Shown here in pieces: positions 57,359 to 64,000 of a stretch of 64,000 nucleotides of DNA. The position numbers were made by a program, and so were the translations under genes. This DNA is from Gemmatimonadaceae bacterium. Lineage in GTDB: Bacteria; Gemmatimonadota; Gemmatimonadetes; Gemmatimonadales; Gemmatimonadaceae. Within the stretch, counting starts at the first letter, position 1, and every line of letters begins with the position of its first letter. Where the stretch lies: assembly GCA_036273715.1 (NCBI GenBank), contig DASUHB010000026.1, positions 1-64,000 of the forward strand, written 5' to 3'. Under the pieces are notes generated by a model. It was not told where the DNA came from and did no database searches. It saw nothing but the letters and a program-made list of their open reading frames with translations.

Positions 57359-58383
57359 CGCGCCGCGGCGCGCAGCGGGCGCTCGGCCGGGAAGTCGATG
57401 GTCGTCCGCTCGGGATCTTGCGTTAGGCGCGCGTGCTGCGCGGCGAGCAGCCGCCGTGCAAGCCGCACATCGAGCGACGCCGGTCCCTCGGAACGCGCGT
57501 GCGTGATCTCGACTGCCACACGCCCGTCCGCGCGCTCGCCTGCCCGCACCGCCACATCGGCCGCCGCCGACGCGCTTGCGATCGCGGCGCACACCAAGGT
57601 AGTGATCGCCTCCTGCGCCAAGGTCGCATCCGCCAGTACCCGCGGCGCCCGATCGGATATGTCGACATGCAGCTGTACGCTCGCCGATGTGGCCCGGGAT
57701 TGCGCGATGGCTAACGCAGGCCGCATGAGCTCGGCGAGTCCGATCGGTTGAATCATGGGCGCGAGCGCGCCGCGGTCGAGCTCCACCAGCTTGCGCAGGC
57801 GTCGCAGCGCCACGTCAGCCGAGTCGATGGCCGATTGGGCGGCGCTCAGCATCTCTTCCTGGTTTTCGTTGAGCGCGCCGAAAGGACTGGACAGCAGAAT
57901 GTGCAACGGGAGTCGCGCGTCCGCGATGCGTGCGCTCATCACGCCCGTGATGTCGCCGATGAGAACCGCGTATTCGTCGGCGCGCGCCCCGGCCGCGCGC
58001 GCACGGCGCGTTCCGTCATCTTCGGCGGCCGCCACGGCCGTCGCGAGACGCTGCGTGCGGGCCTCGATCAGGTCGAGCTCATCGGCGCGCGTCGCGCCCT
58101 CGACGGGTCTCGCGTTCGGCGCGACCGTCTCGCGTCGTTGGAATGCCGGCGCCGCGAGGCGCTCGATGCGCGCGGCGACCTGTCGCGTACTGACCCAGGC
58201 GACGATGATGGTCGCAACGATCGCCGCGATCGCAATCCACAGCACGGACATCGGCGCTGCGCGCGGCTTGCCGGCCCAGACGAGGGCGGCGATCGCGAGC
58301 AGCCCGAGGATCGATGGCGCCACGGCGAGGGCCAACCGATGGCCGACCCTCATGTCGGCATCCCCGCCGCCAGCGTTAGGCAT
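57355..58383 (-). CDS. Membrane histidine-kinase-like protein with degenerate active site
   Basis: 342 residues. Two N-terminal membrane spans (LALAVAPSILGLLAIAALVWAG, VLWIAIAAIVATIIVAWVSTRQ) lead into a linker and a HisKA-like helix. There the phosphoacceptor His is replaced: ADARLPLHILL (about residue 155) aligns with SHDLRTPLHAIL with Ala for His. The ATPase part LADATLAQEAITTLVCAAIASA lacks the N-box Asn (Ala), and the glycine boxes are not recognisable. It is 3 bases downstream of the KdpD sensor module, the position of the missing kinase half of KdpD. It looks like a pseudo-kinase that may still pass on signals by dimer contacts. Confidence 0.72.
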   Translation of the reverse strand: MPNAGGGDADMRVGHRLALAVAPSILGLLAIAALVWAGKPRAAPMSVLWIAIAAIVATIIVAWVSTRQVAARIERLAAPAFQRRETVAPNARPVEGATRADELDLIEARTQRLATAVAAAEDDGTRRARAAGARADEYAVLIGDITGVMSARIADARLPLHILLSSPFGALNENQEEMLSAAQSAIDSADVALRRLRKLVELDRGALAPMIQPIGLAELMRPALAIAQSRATSASVQLHVDISDRAPRVLADATLAQEAITTLVCAAIASASAAADVAVRAGERADGRVAVEITHARSEGPASLDVRLARRLLAAQHARLTQDPERTTIDFPAERPLRAAAR

Positions 58384-58386
58384 GTG

Positions 58387-59595
58387 TTATTCATCGTCGA
58401 CGCTACCAGTAGATGCCGGTTCCTCGAACGAGACGACGAGCACGTCGAGACCGTGAGCCGCCTCGACGAGCGTGTCGACTACCGACCCGTGGCGGATGCG
58501 GTGCCACCAGGATCGCGTGCTCTTCCCGACGATCAGCAGCGACACCCGGCGCTCGCGCGCGAACCGCAAAATCGCCCCGGCCACGTCGTCCCCCTCCAGC
58601 TTCACCACCTCGGCCCCCATGGCCTGCGCCATCTGGATGTTGTCCACGAGGCGGCGCTGCACCGACGCATCGATGCGGTCGGCGCGTTCGTCAGGCGTCT
58701 GGACGTAGACACAGTACCAGTCGGAGTTGAGCCGCCCGGCGATGCGGCTCGCCTTACGCAGTAAGGCAGCCGTGCGCGGCGGATTGCTCGACATCGCCAC
58801 CATGATGCGATCCGCGGTCGGTGCGCCTGCGGCGCGTCCGCCCTCTTCGCGCCGCACGATGTCTTCGCGCACGCGGTCCACCGAGCTCGCGACCTCGCGC
58901 AAGGCAAGCTCGCGCAGTGTGGTCAGGTTCTCTTCGGTGAAGAAGTTTTCGAGCGCCGCCGGAATGCGCTCGCGCCCGTAGATCTTGCCTTCCACCAACC
59001 GCTGTCTCAAGTCTTCGGCCGAGAGGTCGATGTTCACCACCTGGTCCGCGCGCGCCACCACCCAATCGGGCACCGTCTCGCGCACCAGTACGCCTAACGT
59101 CCGTTGGACCACGTTGTTGAGCGACTCGAGATGCTGGACGTTGACGGCGGTGATCACGTTGATGCCGGCATCGAGCAGTTCGAGCACATCTTCCCACCGC
59201 TTGCAATGGCTGGAGCCGGGCACGTTGGTGTGCGCGAGCTCGTCCACGATGGCGACGTCGGGATGGCGTGCCGCGACGCCATCCACGTCCATCTCTTCGA
59301 GCACCACGCCGCGGTACGCGATTTGGCGCCGCGGCACCACCTCGAGGTCGCCGATGAGCGCCGCCGTGTCGGCGCGGCCGTGCGCCTCCACGAAGCCCAC
59401 GACGACGTCGACGCCCCGGCGGCGGAGATCGTGCGCCTCCTGTAGCATACGATAGGACTTGCCGACGCCGGCTGCCGAGCCGATGTACACCTTGAGACGC
59501 CCGCGCTTGCGTTGCCGCACGAGCGTGAGAAACTCCGCCGCGCCAATCGCCTCGGCAGGCGCGTGTGGAGTCGTCGGACTCTCGCGGTCGGGCAC
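58387..59595 (-). CDS. kdpD: Stand-alone KdpD sensor module (KdpD and USP domains, no kinase)
   Basis: 402 residues, against about 900 for full KdpD. The N-terminal KdpD domain has Walker A IGSAAGVGKSYRMLQEAHDL and VAIVDELAHTNVPGSSHCKRWEDVLELLDAGINVITAVNVQHLESLNNVV. A universal-stress domain follows (RIMVAMSSNPPRTAALLRKASRIAGRL, LLIVGKSTRSWW). Membrane spans and the histidine kinase are absent. I chose the GTG at 59595, which has GAGAGG 8 bases upstream; a GTG at 59640 is possible. Such short KdpD proteins occur in other phyla. It follows kdpC. A potassium or nucleotide sensor is expected from the family. Confidence 0.88.
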   Translation of the reverse strand: MPDRESPTTPHAPAEAIGAAEFLTLVRQRKRGRLKVYIGSAAGVGKSYRMLQEAHDLRRRGVDVVVGFVEAHGRADTAALIGDLEVVPRRQIAYRGVVLEEMDVDGVAARHPDVAIVDELAHTNVPGSSHCKRWEDVLELLDAGINVITAVNVQHLESLNNVVQRTLGVLVRETVPDWVVARADQVVNIDLSAEDLRQRLVEGKIYGRERIPAALENFFTEENLTTLRELALREVASSVDRVREDIVRREEGGRAAGAPTADRIMVAMSSNPPRTAALLRKASRIAGRLNSDWYCVYVQTPDERADRIDASVQRRLVDNIQMAQAMGAEVVKLEGDDVAGAILRFARERRVSLLIVGKSTRSWWHRIRHGSVVDTLVEAAHGLDVLVVSFEEPASTGSVDDE

Positions 59596-59645
59596 CAAGT
59601 TCGCCTCTCGCTCCGCATCCACGTGGTCGGTCTCCGGCACGTCGC

Positions 59646-60248
59646 CTAACGCATTGCAGCCGGTGGGGCGGCAGTGCCCAGCCGGTCCAATGCGCGGTTC
59701 AGCCGCAGCACGTTCACGCGGCGCTCGCCCAACACACCGAATTGACGACCTTGCGTGTACCGGTCCACGAGCCCCTGCACCGCGCCGGCATCCATCCCGC
59801 GCGCCTGTGCCACGCGCTCGACCTGCAGCCGCGCGTTGGCCGGCGAGATGTCGGGATCGAGCCCCGAGCCCGACGACGTCACCATGTCCGACGGGATCTC
59901 GCCGCGCGCGCCGCCATCGTCGTGCACCACCGTGTCGATCGCGTCGGCGATCAACGTGTCCGCGAGCTTGGCGCTCGTGGGTCCGAGGTTCGTGCCCCCG
60001 GACAGCGTGTCGTCGTAGCCCGCGCCGGCCGCCGACGGACGCGGATGAAAATACTTGGCAGCGGTGAAGCCCTGCCCGATGAGCGTGCTGCCGATCACCG
60101 TTCCATTCGACGTGACGAGCGAACCGGCCGCCTGCCGCGGAAAGAGCAGCTGAGCGAGACCGGTGACGATGCCCGGATAGATGAGCCCCGTGAGCACGCA
60201 CAGCACGAGCGTGAGCACGATCGCCGGGCGCAGTTGATGGCGAAGCAT
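59646..60248 (-). CDS. kdpC: Potassium-transporting ATPase subunit KdpC
   Basis: 200 residues. One N-terminal span (LRPAIVLTLVLCVLTGLIYPGIVTGLAQLLFP) and conserved periplasmic parts: GSTLIGQGFTAAKYFHPRPSAAGAGYD, GTNLGPTSAKL, VTSSGSGLDPDISPANARLQVERVAQARG and LVDRYTQGRQFGVLGERRVNVLRLNRALD. KdpC stabilises the KdpFABC complex. The ATG at 60248 lies 2 bases after the kdpB stop. Confidence 0.96.
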   Translation of the reverse strand: MLRHQLRPAIVLTLVLCVLTGLIYPGIVTGLAQLLFPRQAAGSLVTSNGTVIGSTLIGQGFTAAKYFHPRPSAAGAGYDDTLSGGTNLGPTSAKLADTLIADAIDTVVHDDGGARGEIPSDMVTSSGSGLDPDISPANARLQVERVAQARGMDAGAVQGLVDRYTQGRQFGVLGERRVNVLRLNRALDRLGTAAPPAAMR

Positions 60249-60250
60249 GG

Positions 60251-62368
60251 TTAGGCCAGGTGCAGGAGGACGATCAGCATGTCGATGAGCTTGATGCCGA
60301 CGAACGGCACAACCAGACCGCCCACGCCGTAGACCCACAGGTTGCGCCGCAGGATCATCGCCGCCGGCGCCGGGCGATAACGCACGCCTCTCAAGGCCAG
60401 CGGGATGAGCGCGATGATGATGAGCGCGTTGAAGATCACGCTCGCCAGAATCGCCGACTGCGGCGTATGCAGGCCCATGATGTTGAGCCCGTGTAGCGCA
60501 GGATATGTCGCCACGAACATCGCCGGGATGATGGCGAAATACTTGGCGACATCGTTGGCGATCGAGAACGTCGTGAGCGAGCCGCGCGTCATGAGCAGCT
60601 GCTTCCCGATCTCGACCACTTCGATGAGCTTCGTCGGGTTCGAGTCCAGGTCGATCATGTTGCCGGCTTCCTTCGCCGCCTGCGTGCCGGAGTTCATCGC
60701 CACACCGACGTCGGCCTGCGCGAGCGCCGGCGCGTCGTTGGTGCCGTCGCCGGTCATCGCCACGAGCCGGCCGCCCGCCTGCTCGCGCTTGATCAGCGCC
60801 ATCTTGTCCTCGGGCGTCGCCTCGGCCAGAAAATCATCGACGCCCGCTTCGGACGCGATCGCGGCCGCGGTGAGCGGGTTGTCGCCCGTGATCATGATCG
60901 TGCGGATGCCCATCGCGCGGATGCGGTCGAAGCGCTCCTTGATGCCGCCCTTCACCACGTCCTTCAAGTAGATCACACCCAACATGTGCGCCGCGCCGTT
61001 GGCGCGCTCGGCGACGACTAACGGAGTGCCGCCGTCGCGCGCGATGCGCTCGACGATCGGCTTGAGACCCTCGGGGATGGCGCCGTGGTTCTCCTGCACC
61101 CACCGCGCAACGGCGTCGCCCGCGCCCTTGCGCACGTGCAGCGTGCCCATGTTCACGCCGCTCATGCGCGTCGACGCGGAAAATGGAACGAACTCCGCTT
61201 CGGTGGCGGCGTCGGCATCGCTCGAGCGTGCACCGCTCGGCGCGACCAGGACGCGGCGGCCGTCGGCCAGCGCGCGCCCGCGCAGCCCGAATTTCTCCTT
61301 GGCCAGGACAACGATGCTGCGTCCTTCCGGCGTCTCGTCGGGCAGCGAGGCAAGTTGGGCGCGGTCGGCGAGATGCTCGAGCGTCACGCCGCCTACGGGA
61401 ATGAACTCCACGGCCTGCCTGTTGCCTAACGTAATCGTCCCGGTCTTGTCGAGCAGCAGCGTGTTCACGTCGCCCGCGGCTTCCACCGACCGCCCGCTCA
61501 TCGCGATCACGTTCTGCTGGATCAGCCGGTCCATGCCCGCGATGCCGATGGCCGATAGCAGGCCGCCAATGGTGGTCGGGATGAGGCAGACCAGGAGCGC
61601 GATGAGCACCGTCACCGGCACCGACCCGCCGCTGTACATCGCGAACGGCTCCAGCGTCGCCACGGCGAACAGGAAGATGATGGTGAGGCCGGACAGCAGG
61701 ATCGTGAGCGCCATCTCGTTAGGCGTCTTTTGACGTTGGGCGCCTTCCACGAGCGCGATCATGCGGTCGAGGAACGTCTCGCCGGGGTTGGCCGTGATCC
61801 GGATGATGAGAAAGTCCGAAAGCACGCGCGTGCCGCCGGTCACGGCCGACCGGTCGCCGCCCGATTCACGAATCACGGGGGCCGACTCGCCGGTGATCGC
61901 CGATTCGTCTACCGAGGCGACGCCCTCGATCACTTCGCCGTCGCCGGGGATGACATCGCCGGGCGTGCACAGGACACAATCGCCGCGGCGCAACCGCGTG
62001 GCGGGAACGGCCTCGGCTGACAGCCGGTTCGCCGGATCCTCGAGGCGCTTGGCGGTGGTCGTGGTGCGCATCGCACGCAGACTGTCGGCCTGCGCCTTCC
62101 CGCGGCCCTCGGCCATGGCCTCGGCGAAATTCGCGAAGACGACCGTGAACCACAGCCACAACGCCAGCTGGAGCGTGAAGCCAATGTGGCCGGCGTGCGC
62201 GACGATGTCGCGTACGAGCACCACCGTCGTGATGGCGCTGCCTAACAGCACGATGAACATGACCGGGTTTCGCACCATGTGGCGCAGGCTCACGGTCTTG
62301 GCAAACGCCTCGCGGATCGCGCGCGTGACGATCGGCGGGTCGAAGAGCGGACGCTTGGTGACGGCCAT
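60251..62368 (-). CDS. kdpB: Potassium-transporting P-type ATPase subunit KdpB
   Basis: 705 residues. P-type ATPase hallmarks: actuator motif [10 protein letters not shown], phosphorylation site [13 protein letters not shown], nucleotide site region and [53 protein letters not shown]. The family-specific [19 protein letters not shown] is also present. It hydrolyses ATP to drive potassium uptake through KdpA. It lies one base after kdpA. Confidence 0.97.
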   Translation of the reverse strand: MAVTKRPLFDPPIVTRAIREAFAKTVSLRHMVRNPVMFIVLLGSAITTVVLVRDIVAHAGHIGFTLQLALWLWFTVVFANFAEAMAEGRGKAQADSLRAMRTTTTAKRLEDPANRLSAEAVPATRLRRGDCVLCTPGDVIPGDGEVIEGVASVDESAITGESAPVIRESGGDRSAVTGGTRVLSDFLIIRITANPGETFLDRMIALVEGAQRQKTPNEMALTILLSGLTIIFLFAVATLEPFAMYSGGSVPVTVLIALLVCLIPTTIGGLLSAIGIAGMDRLIQQNVIAMSGRSVEAAGDVNTLLLDKTGTITLGNRQAVEFIPVGGVTLEHLADRAQLASLPDETPEGRSIVVLAKEKFGLRGRALADGRRVLVAPSGARSSDADAATEAEFVPFSASTRMSGVNMGTLHVRKGAGDAVARWVQENHGAIPEGLKPIVERIARDGGTPLVVAERANGAAHMLGVIYLKDVVKGGIKERFDRIRAMGIRTIMITGDNPLTAAAIASEAGVDDFLAEATPEDKMALIKREQAGGRLVAMTGDGTNDAPALAQADVGVAMNSGTQAAKEAGNMIDLDSNPTKLIEVVEIGKQLLMTRGSLTTFSIANDVAKYFAIIPAMFVATYPALHGLNIMGLHTPQSAILASVIFNALIIIALIPLALRGVRYRPAPAAMILRRNLWVYGVGGLVVPFVGIKLIDMLIVLLHLA

Positions 62369-62369
62369 G

Positions 62370-64000
62370 TCAGAACAACCGTCCCGCGTGCATCAGGAAG
62401 TGCTCGACCACCGGGCCTAACGACAGCGCCGGAAAGAAGGTGAGCGCCCCGACGATCACGATGACGGAGATGAGAAGCGCCACGAAGAGCGGCGTCGTGA
62501 CGGGGAACGTCCCCGCCGACTCGGGCACGATGCGCTTCTCGGCCAGGAAGCCGGCCATCGCCAGCATCGGCACGTGCATCGCGAACCGCCCGATCAGCGT
62601 ATTGAGGCCGAGGAGCGTGTTGGAGAAGTAGGAGGTCCCCGTCAGACCGGCGAACGCGCTGCCATTGTTGGCGGCGGTCGAGCTGAACGCATACAAAATC
62701 TCGGACAGCCCGTGCGGGCCGGCGTTGTTCCGTCCCTCGAGCCCGACCGGCGTGACGGCGGCGAGCGCGGAGAGCACGAGGATCGCACCCGCGAACACGA
62801 GCACGAACAACATCGCCATCTGGACCTCTCGCGCCTCGATCTTCTTGCCCAGGTATTCGGGCGTACGTCCGACCATGAGACCGGCGAGGAACACCGTGAG
62901 GATGACCATCACGATCATTCCGTACAATCCGGCGCCGGTGCCCCCAAAGATGACTTCGCCTAACTGGATGTTCACCAACGGGACCATGCCGCCCATGGGC
63001 GTGAACGAGTCGTGCATGCTGTTCACGGCGCCGCACGACGTCGCGCTGGTCACCGTCGCGAAGAGCGCCGAGTTGACGATGCCGAACCGCACCTCCTTGC
63101 CTTCCATGTTCCCGCCGGGATTGCCAGACGACGCGACGACGTCGACGCCCTCCCTGGCATGGATCGGATTGCCGCGCGCTTCGGCGCGATAGACGGTCGT
63201 GACGCCGGCCAGGAACAGGATGTACATCGCCGCCCAGATCGCCCACCCGTGACGCTGATTGCGCGCCATGCGGCCGTACGTGTACGTGAGCGCCGACGGG
63301 ATGGCGAAGATCGCCACCATCTCGAGGAGATTCGTGAGCGGCGTCGGGTTCTCGAACGGATGCGCGGAGTTGGCGTTGAAGAATCCGCCGCCGTTCGTGC
63401 CGAGCTCCTTGATCGCTTCCTGGCTCGCCACCGGCCCCATGGCGAGCACTTGCTTCACGCCTTCGACCGTGGTCGCCGTCACGTAGTGCGATACGTTCTG
63501 GATCACGCCCTGCTGCGTGAGCACGAGCGCGAGCACGAGCGACATCGGCAGCAGCAGGTACAGCGTGCCGCGCACGAGGTCTCTCCAGAAGTTGCCTAAC
63601 GTACCCACCGACCGCCGCACGATGCCGCGCACGAGCGCCATGGCGAGCGCGATGCCCGTGGCCGCCGAGGCGAAGTTGTGGAACGTCAACTGCGTCATCT
63701 GCGACAGGTACGACATCGTCGTCTCGCCGCTGTACGACTGCCAATTCGTGTTCGTGGTGAACGACGCGGCGGTCTCGAACGCCTGGCGGTCGGACACCGC
63801 GGCCATCCCCTGGGGATTGAGCGGCAGGAGATGCTGCAAGCGCAGCACGGCGTACGTCAGCAGCATGGACGCCGCGCTGAAGACCAGCATCGACACGGTA
63901 TAGCGCGTCCAGTGTTGGTCCTCGCGCGGGTCGATGCCCGAGACCCGATACATGACGCGCTCCACCGGACCAAGCCACGTGAGCGAGCCGTCGTACACCC
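62370..64000 (-). CDS. kdpA: Potassium-transporting ATPase subunit KdpA (N-terminus off right edge)
   Basis: At least 543 residues are visible; the first about 35-40 are beyond the right edge. Selectivity-filter-like loops and signatures are clear: [73 protein letters not shown] and [15 protein letters not shown]. KdpA is the channel-like subunit that binds potassium with high affinity. It heads kdpABC followed by the KdpD module; kdpF and the promoter must lie to the right. Three heptamer copies fall in the visible part. Confidence 0.96.
   Translation of the reverse strand, partial: VYDGSLTWLGPVERVMYRVSGIDPREDQHWTRYTVSMLVFSAASMLLTYAVLRLQHLLPLNPQGMAAVSDRQAFETAASFTTNTNWQSYSGETTMSYLSQMTQLTFHNFASAATGIALAMALVRGIVRRSVGTLGNFWRDLVRGTLYLLLPMSLVLALVLTQQGVIQNVSHYVTATTVEGVKQVLAMGPVASQEAIKELGTNGGGFFNANSAHPFENPTPLTNLLEMVAIFAIPSALTYTYGRMARNQRHGWAIWAAMYILFLAGVTTVYRAEARGNPIHAREGVDVVASSGNPGGNMEGKEVRFGIVNSALFATVTSATSCGAVNSMHDSFTPMGGMVPLVNIQLGEVIFGGTGAGLYGMIVMVILTVFLAGLMVGRTPEYLGKKIEAREVQMAMLFVLVFAGAILVLSALAAVTPVGLEGRNNAGPHGLSEILYAFSSTAANNGSAFAGLTGTSYFSNTLLGLNTLIGRFAMHVPMLAMAGFLAEKRIVPESAGTFPVTTPLFVALLISVIVIVGALTFFPALSLGPVVEHFLMHAGRLF

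Larger units (their letters stand above)
94..63600. repeat. Dispersed heptamer GTTAGGC/GCCTAAC, about 100 copies across the window
   Basis: Exact copies occur from 94-100 to 63594-63600, about one per 640 bases by hand count, on both strands. Most are within genes as TTA GGC (Leu-Gly), for example in pgl, tssM (six or more) and tssK copy 2. A minority read CCT AAC (Pro-Asn), as in clpV near 10014. Orientation follows the gene strand rather than a fixed chromosome direction. None were found in 17.7-21.2 kb, 21.5-24.5 kb or 49.8-51.5 kb. The coordinates here give the span of the first and last copy, not a continuous repeat. Confidence 0.85.

Noticed and set aside
1-64000. Every GTTAGGC/GCCTAAC pair as an attC site
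   Set aside because: Nearly all copies are single, within conserved codons, and lack L boxes and a hairpin; only 48391-48482 has the full set.
1-64000. Long open frames antisense to real genes
   Set aside because: High GC leaves few stops on the opposite strand; these products are Arg/Ala/Pro-rich without family motifs and lie over well-supported genes.
1-64000. tRNA or rRNA genes
   Set aside because: No cloverleaf with TTCGAAT-type loop and CCA end, and no rRNA core segment, was seen in the gaps between genes.

Overview
The window is 64 kb of high-GC, gene-dense bacterial chromosome. Several traits fit a Gemmatimonadota-like soil bacterium: a duplicated-type orphan FtsX/MacB permease, a serine/threonine kinase with a periplasmic beta-propeller sensor, secreted M28 and M48 peptidases, a TonB-dependent receptor and a PQQ dehydrogenase. 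This is inferred from gene content; no rRNA, tRNA or other marker gene is present to settle it.

Layout. 0-4.6 kb (minus strand): the end of a glucokinase gene, 6-phosphogluconolactonase, a secreted propeller-like protein and an ABC-type permease. 4.75-31.9 kb: one large type VI secretion (T6SS) locus. A long minus-strand operon (tssB-tssC-hcp-tagJ-tssA-tssE-tssF-tssG-clpV-vgrG-DUF-PAAR) is driven by a near-consensus promoter at 19.2 kb. Upstream of it lie a methyltransferase and a fused TssB/TssC-like sheath protein. A first tssK, a proline-rich tail-anchored protein with a pseudokinase-like N-terminus, and a second tssK-tssL-tssM operon complete the locus. No TssJ was found. 32-36.2 kb: a propeller kinase, and a second kinase carrying a C-terminal BRCT-like domain. 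36.2-41.1 kb: M48 and M28 peptidases, then a PQQ alcohol dehydrogenase with the extra aspartate typical of lanthanide enzymes, plus its cytochrome c. 41.2-47.7 kb: an amide-ligase neighbourhood (class I glutamine amidotransferase-fold hydrolase, GCS2 ligase, permuted ATP-grasp, RimK-like ATP-grasp, two esterases) interrupted by a Phd/VapC-type toxin-antitoxin pair. 47.7-48.6 kb: a small integron-cassette-like island with one well-formed attC site and two attC half sites, no integrase, a BrnT fragment and a zinc-ribbon cassette gene. 48.7-57.4 kb: a secreted protein, a YCII/DGPF protein with its ECF42-type sigma factor, a TonB receptor with a lipoprotein, an AI-2E family permease and a secreted glycosidase-like protein. 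57.4-64 kb: kdpABC with a stand-alone KdpD sensor module and a degenerate histidine-kinase-like protein; kdpA runs off the right edge.

The most striking whole-window signal is a dispersed heptamer, GTTAGGC/GCCTAAC. I counted about 100 exact copies by eye against roughly 7 expected from composition. Almost all lie inside genes, usually as the rare Leu codon TTA followed by GGC (Leu-Gly). It behaves like an uptake-type or genome-marking sequence and happens to equal the integron attC R-box. Together with the fused sheath protein, the doubled TssK, the pseudokinase-like tail-anchored protein and the inverted GGACA repeat field, it is the main candidate for undescribed biology here.
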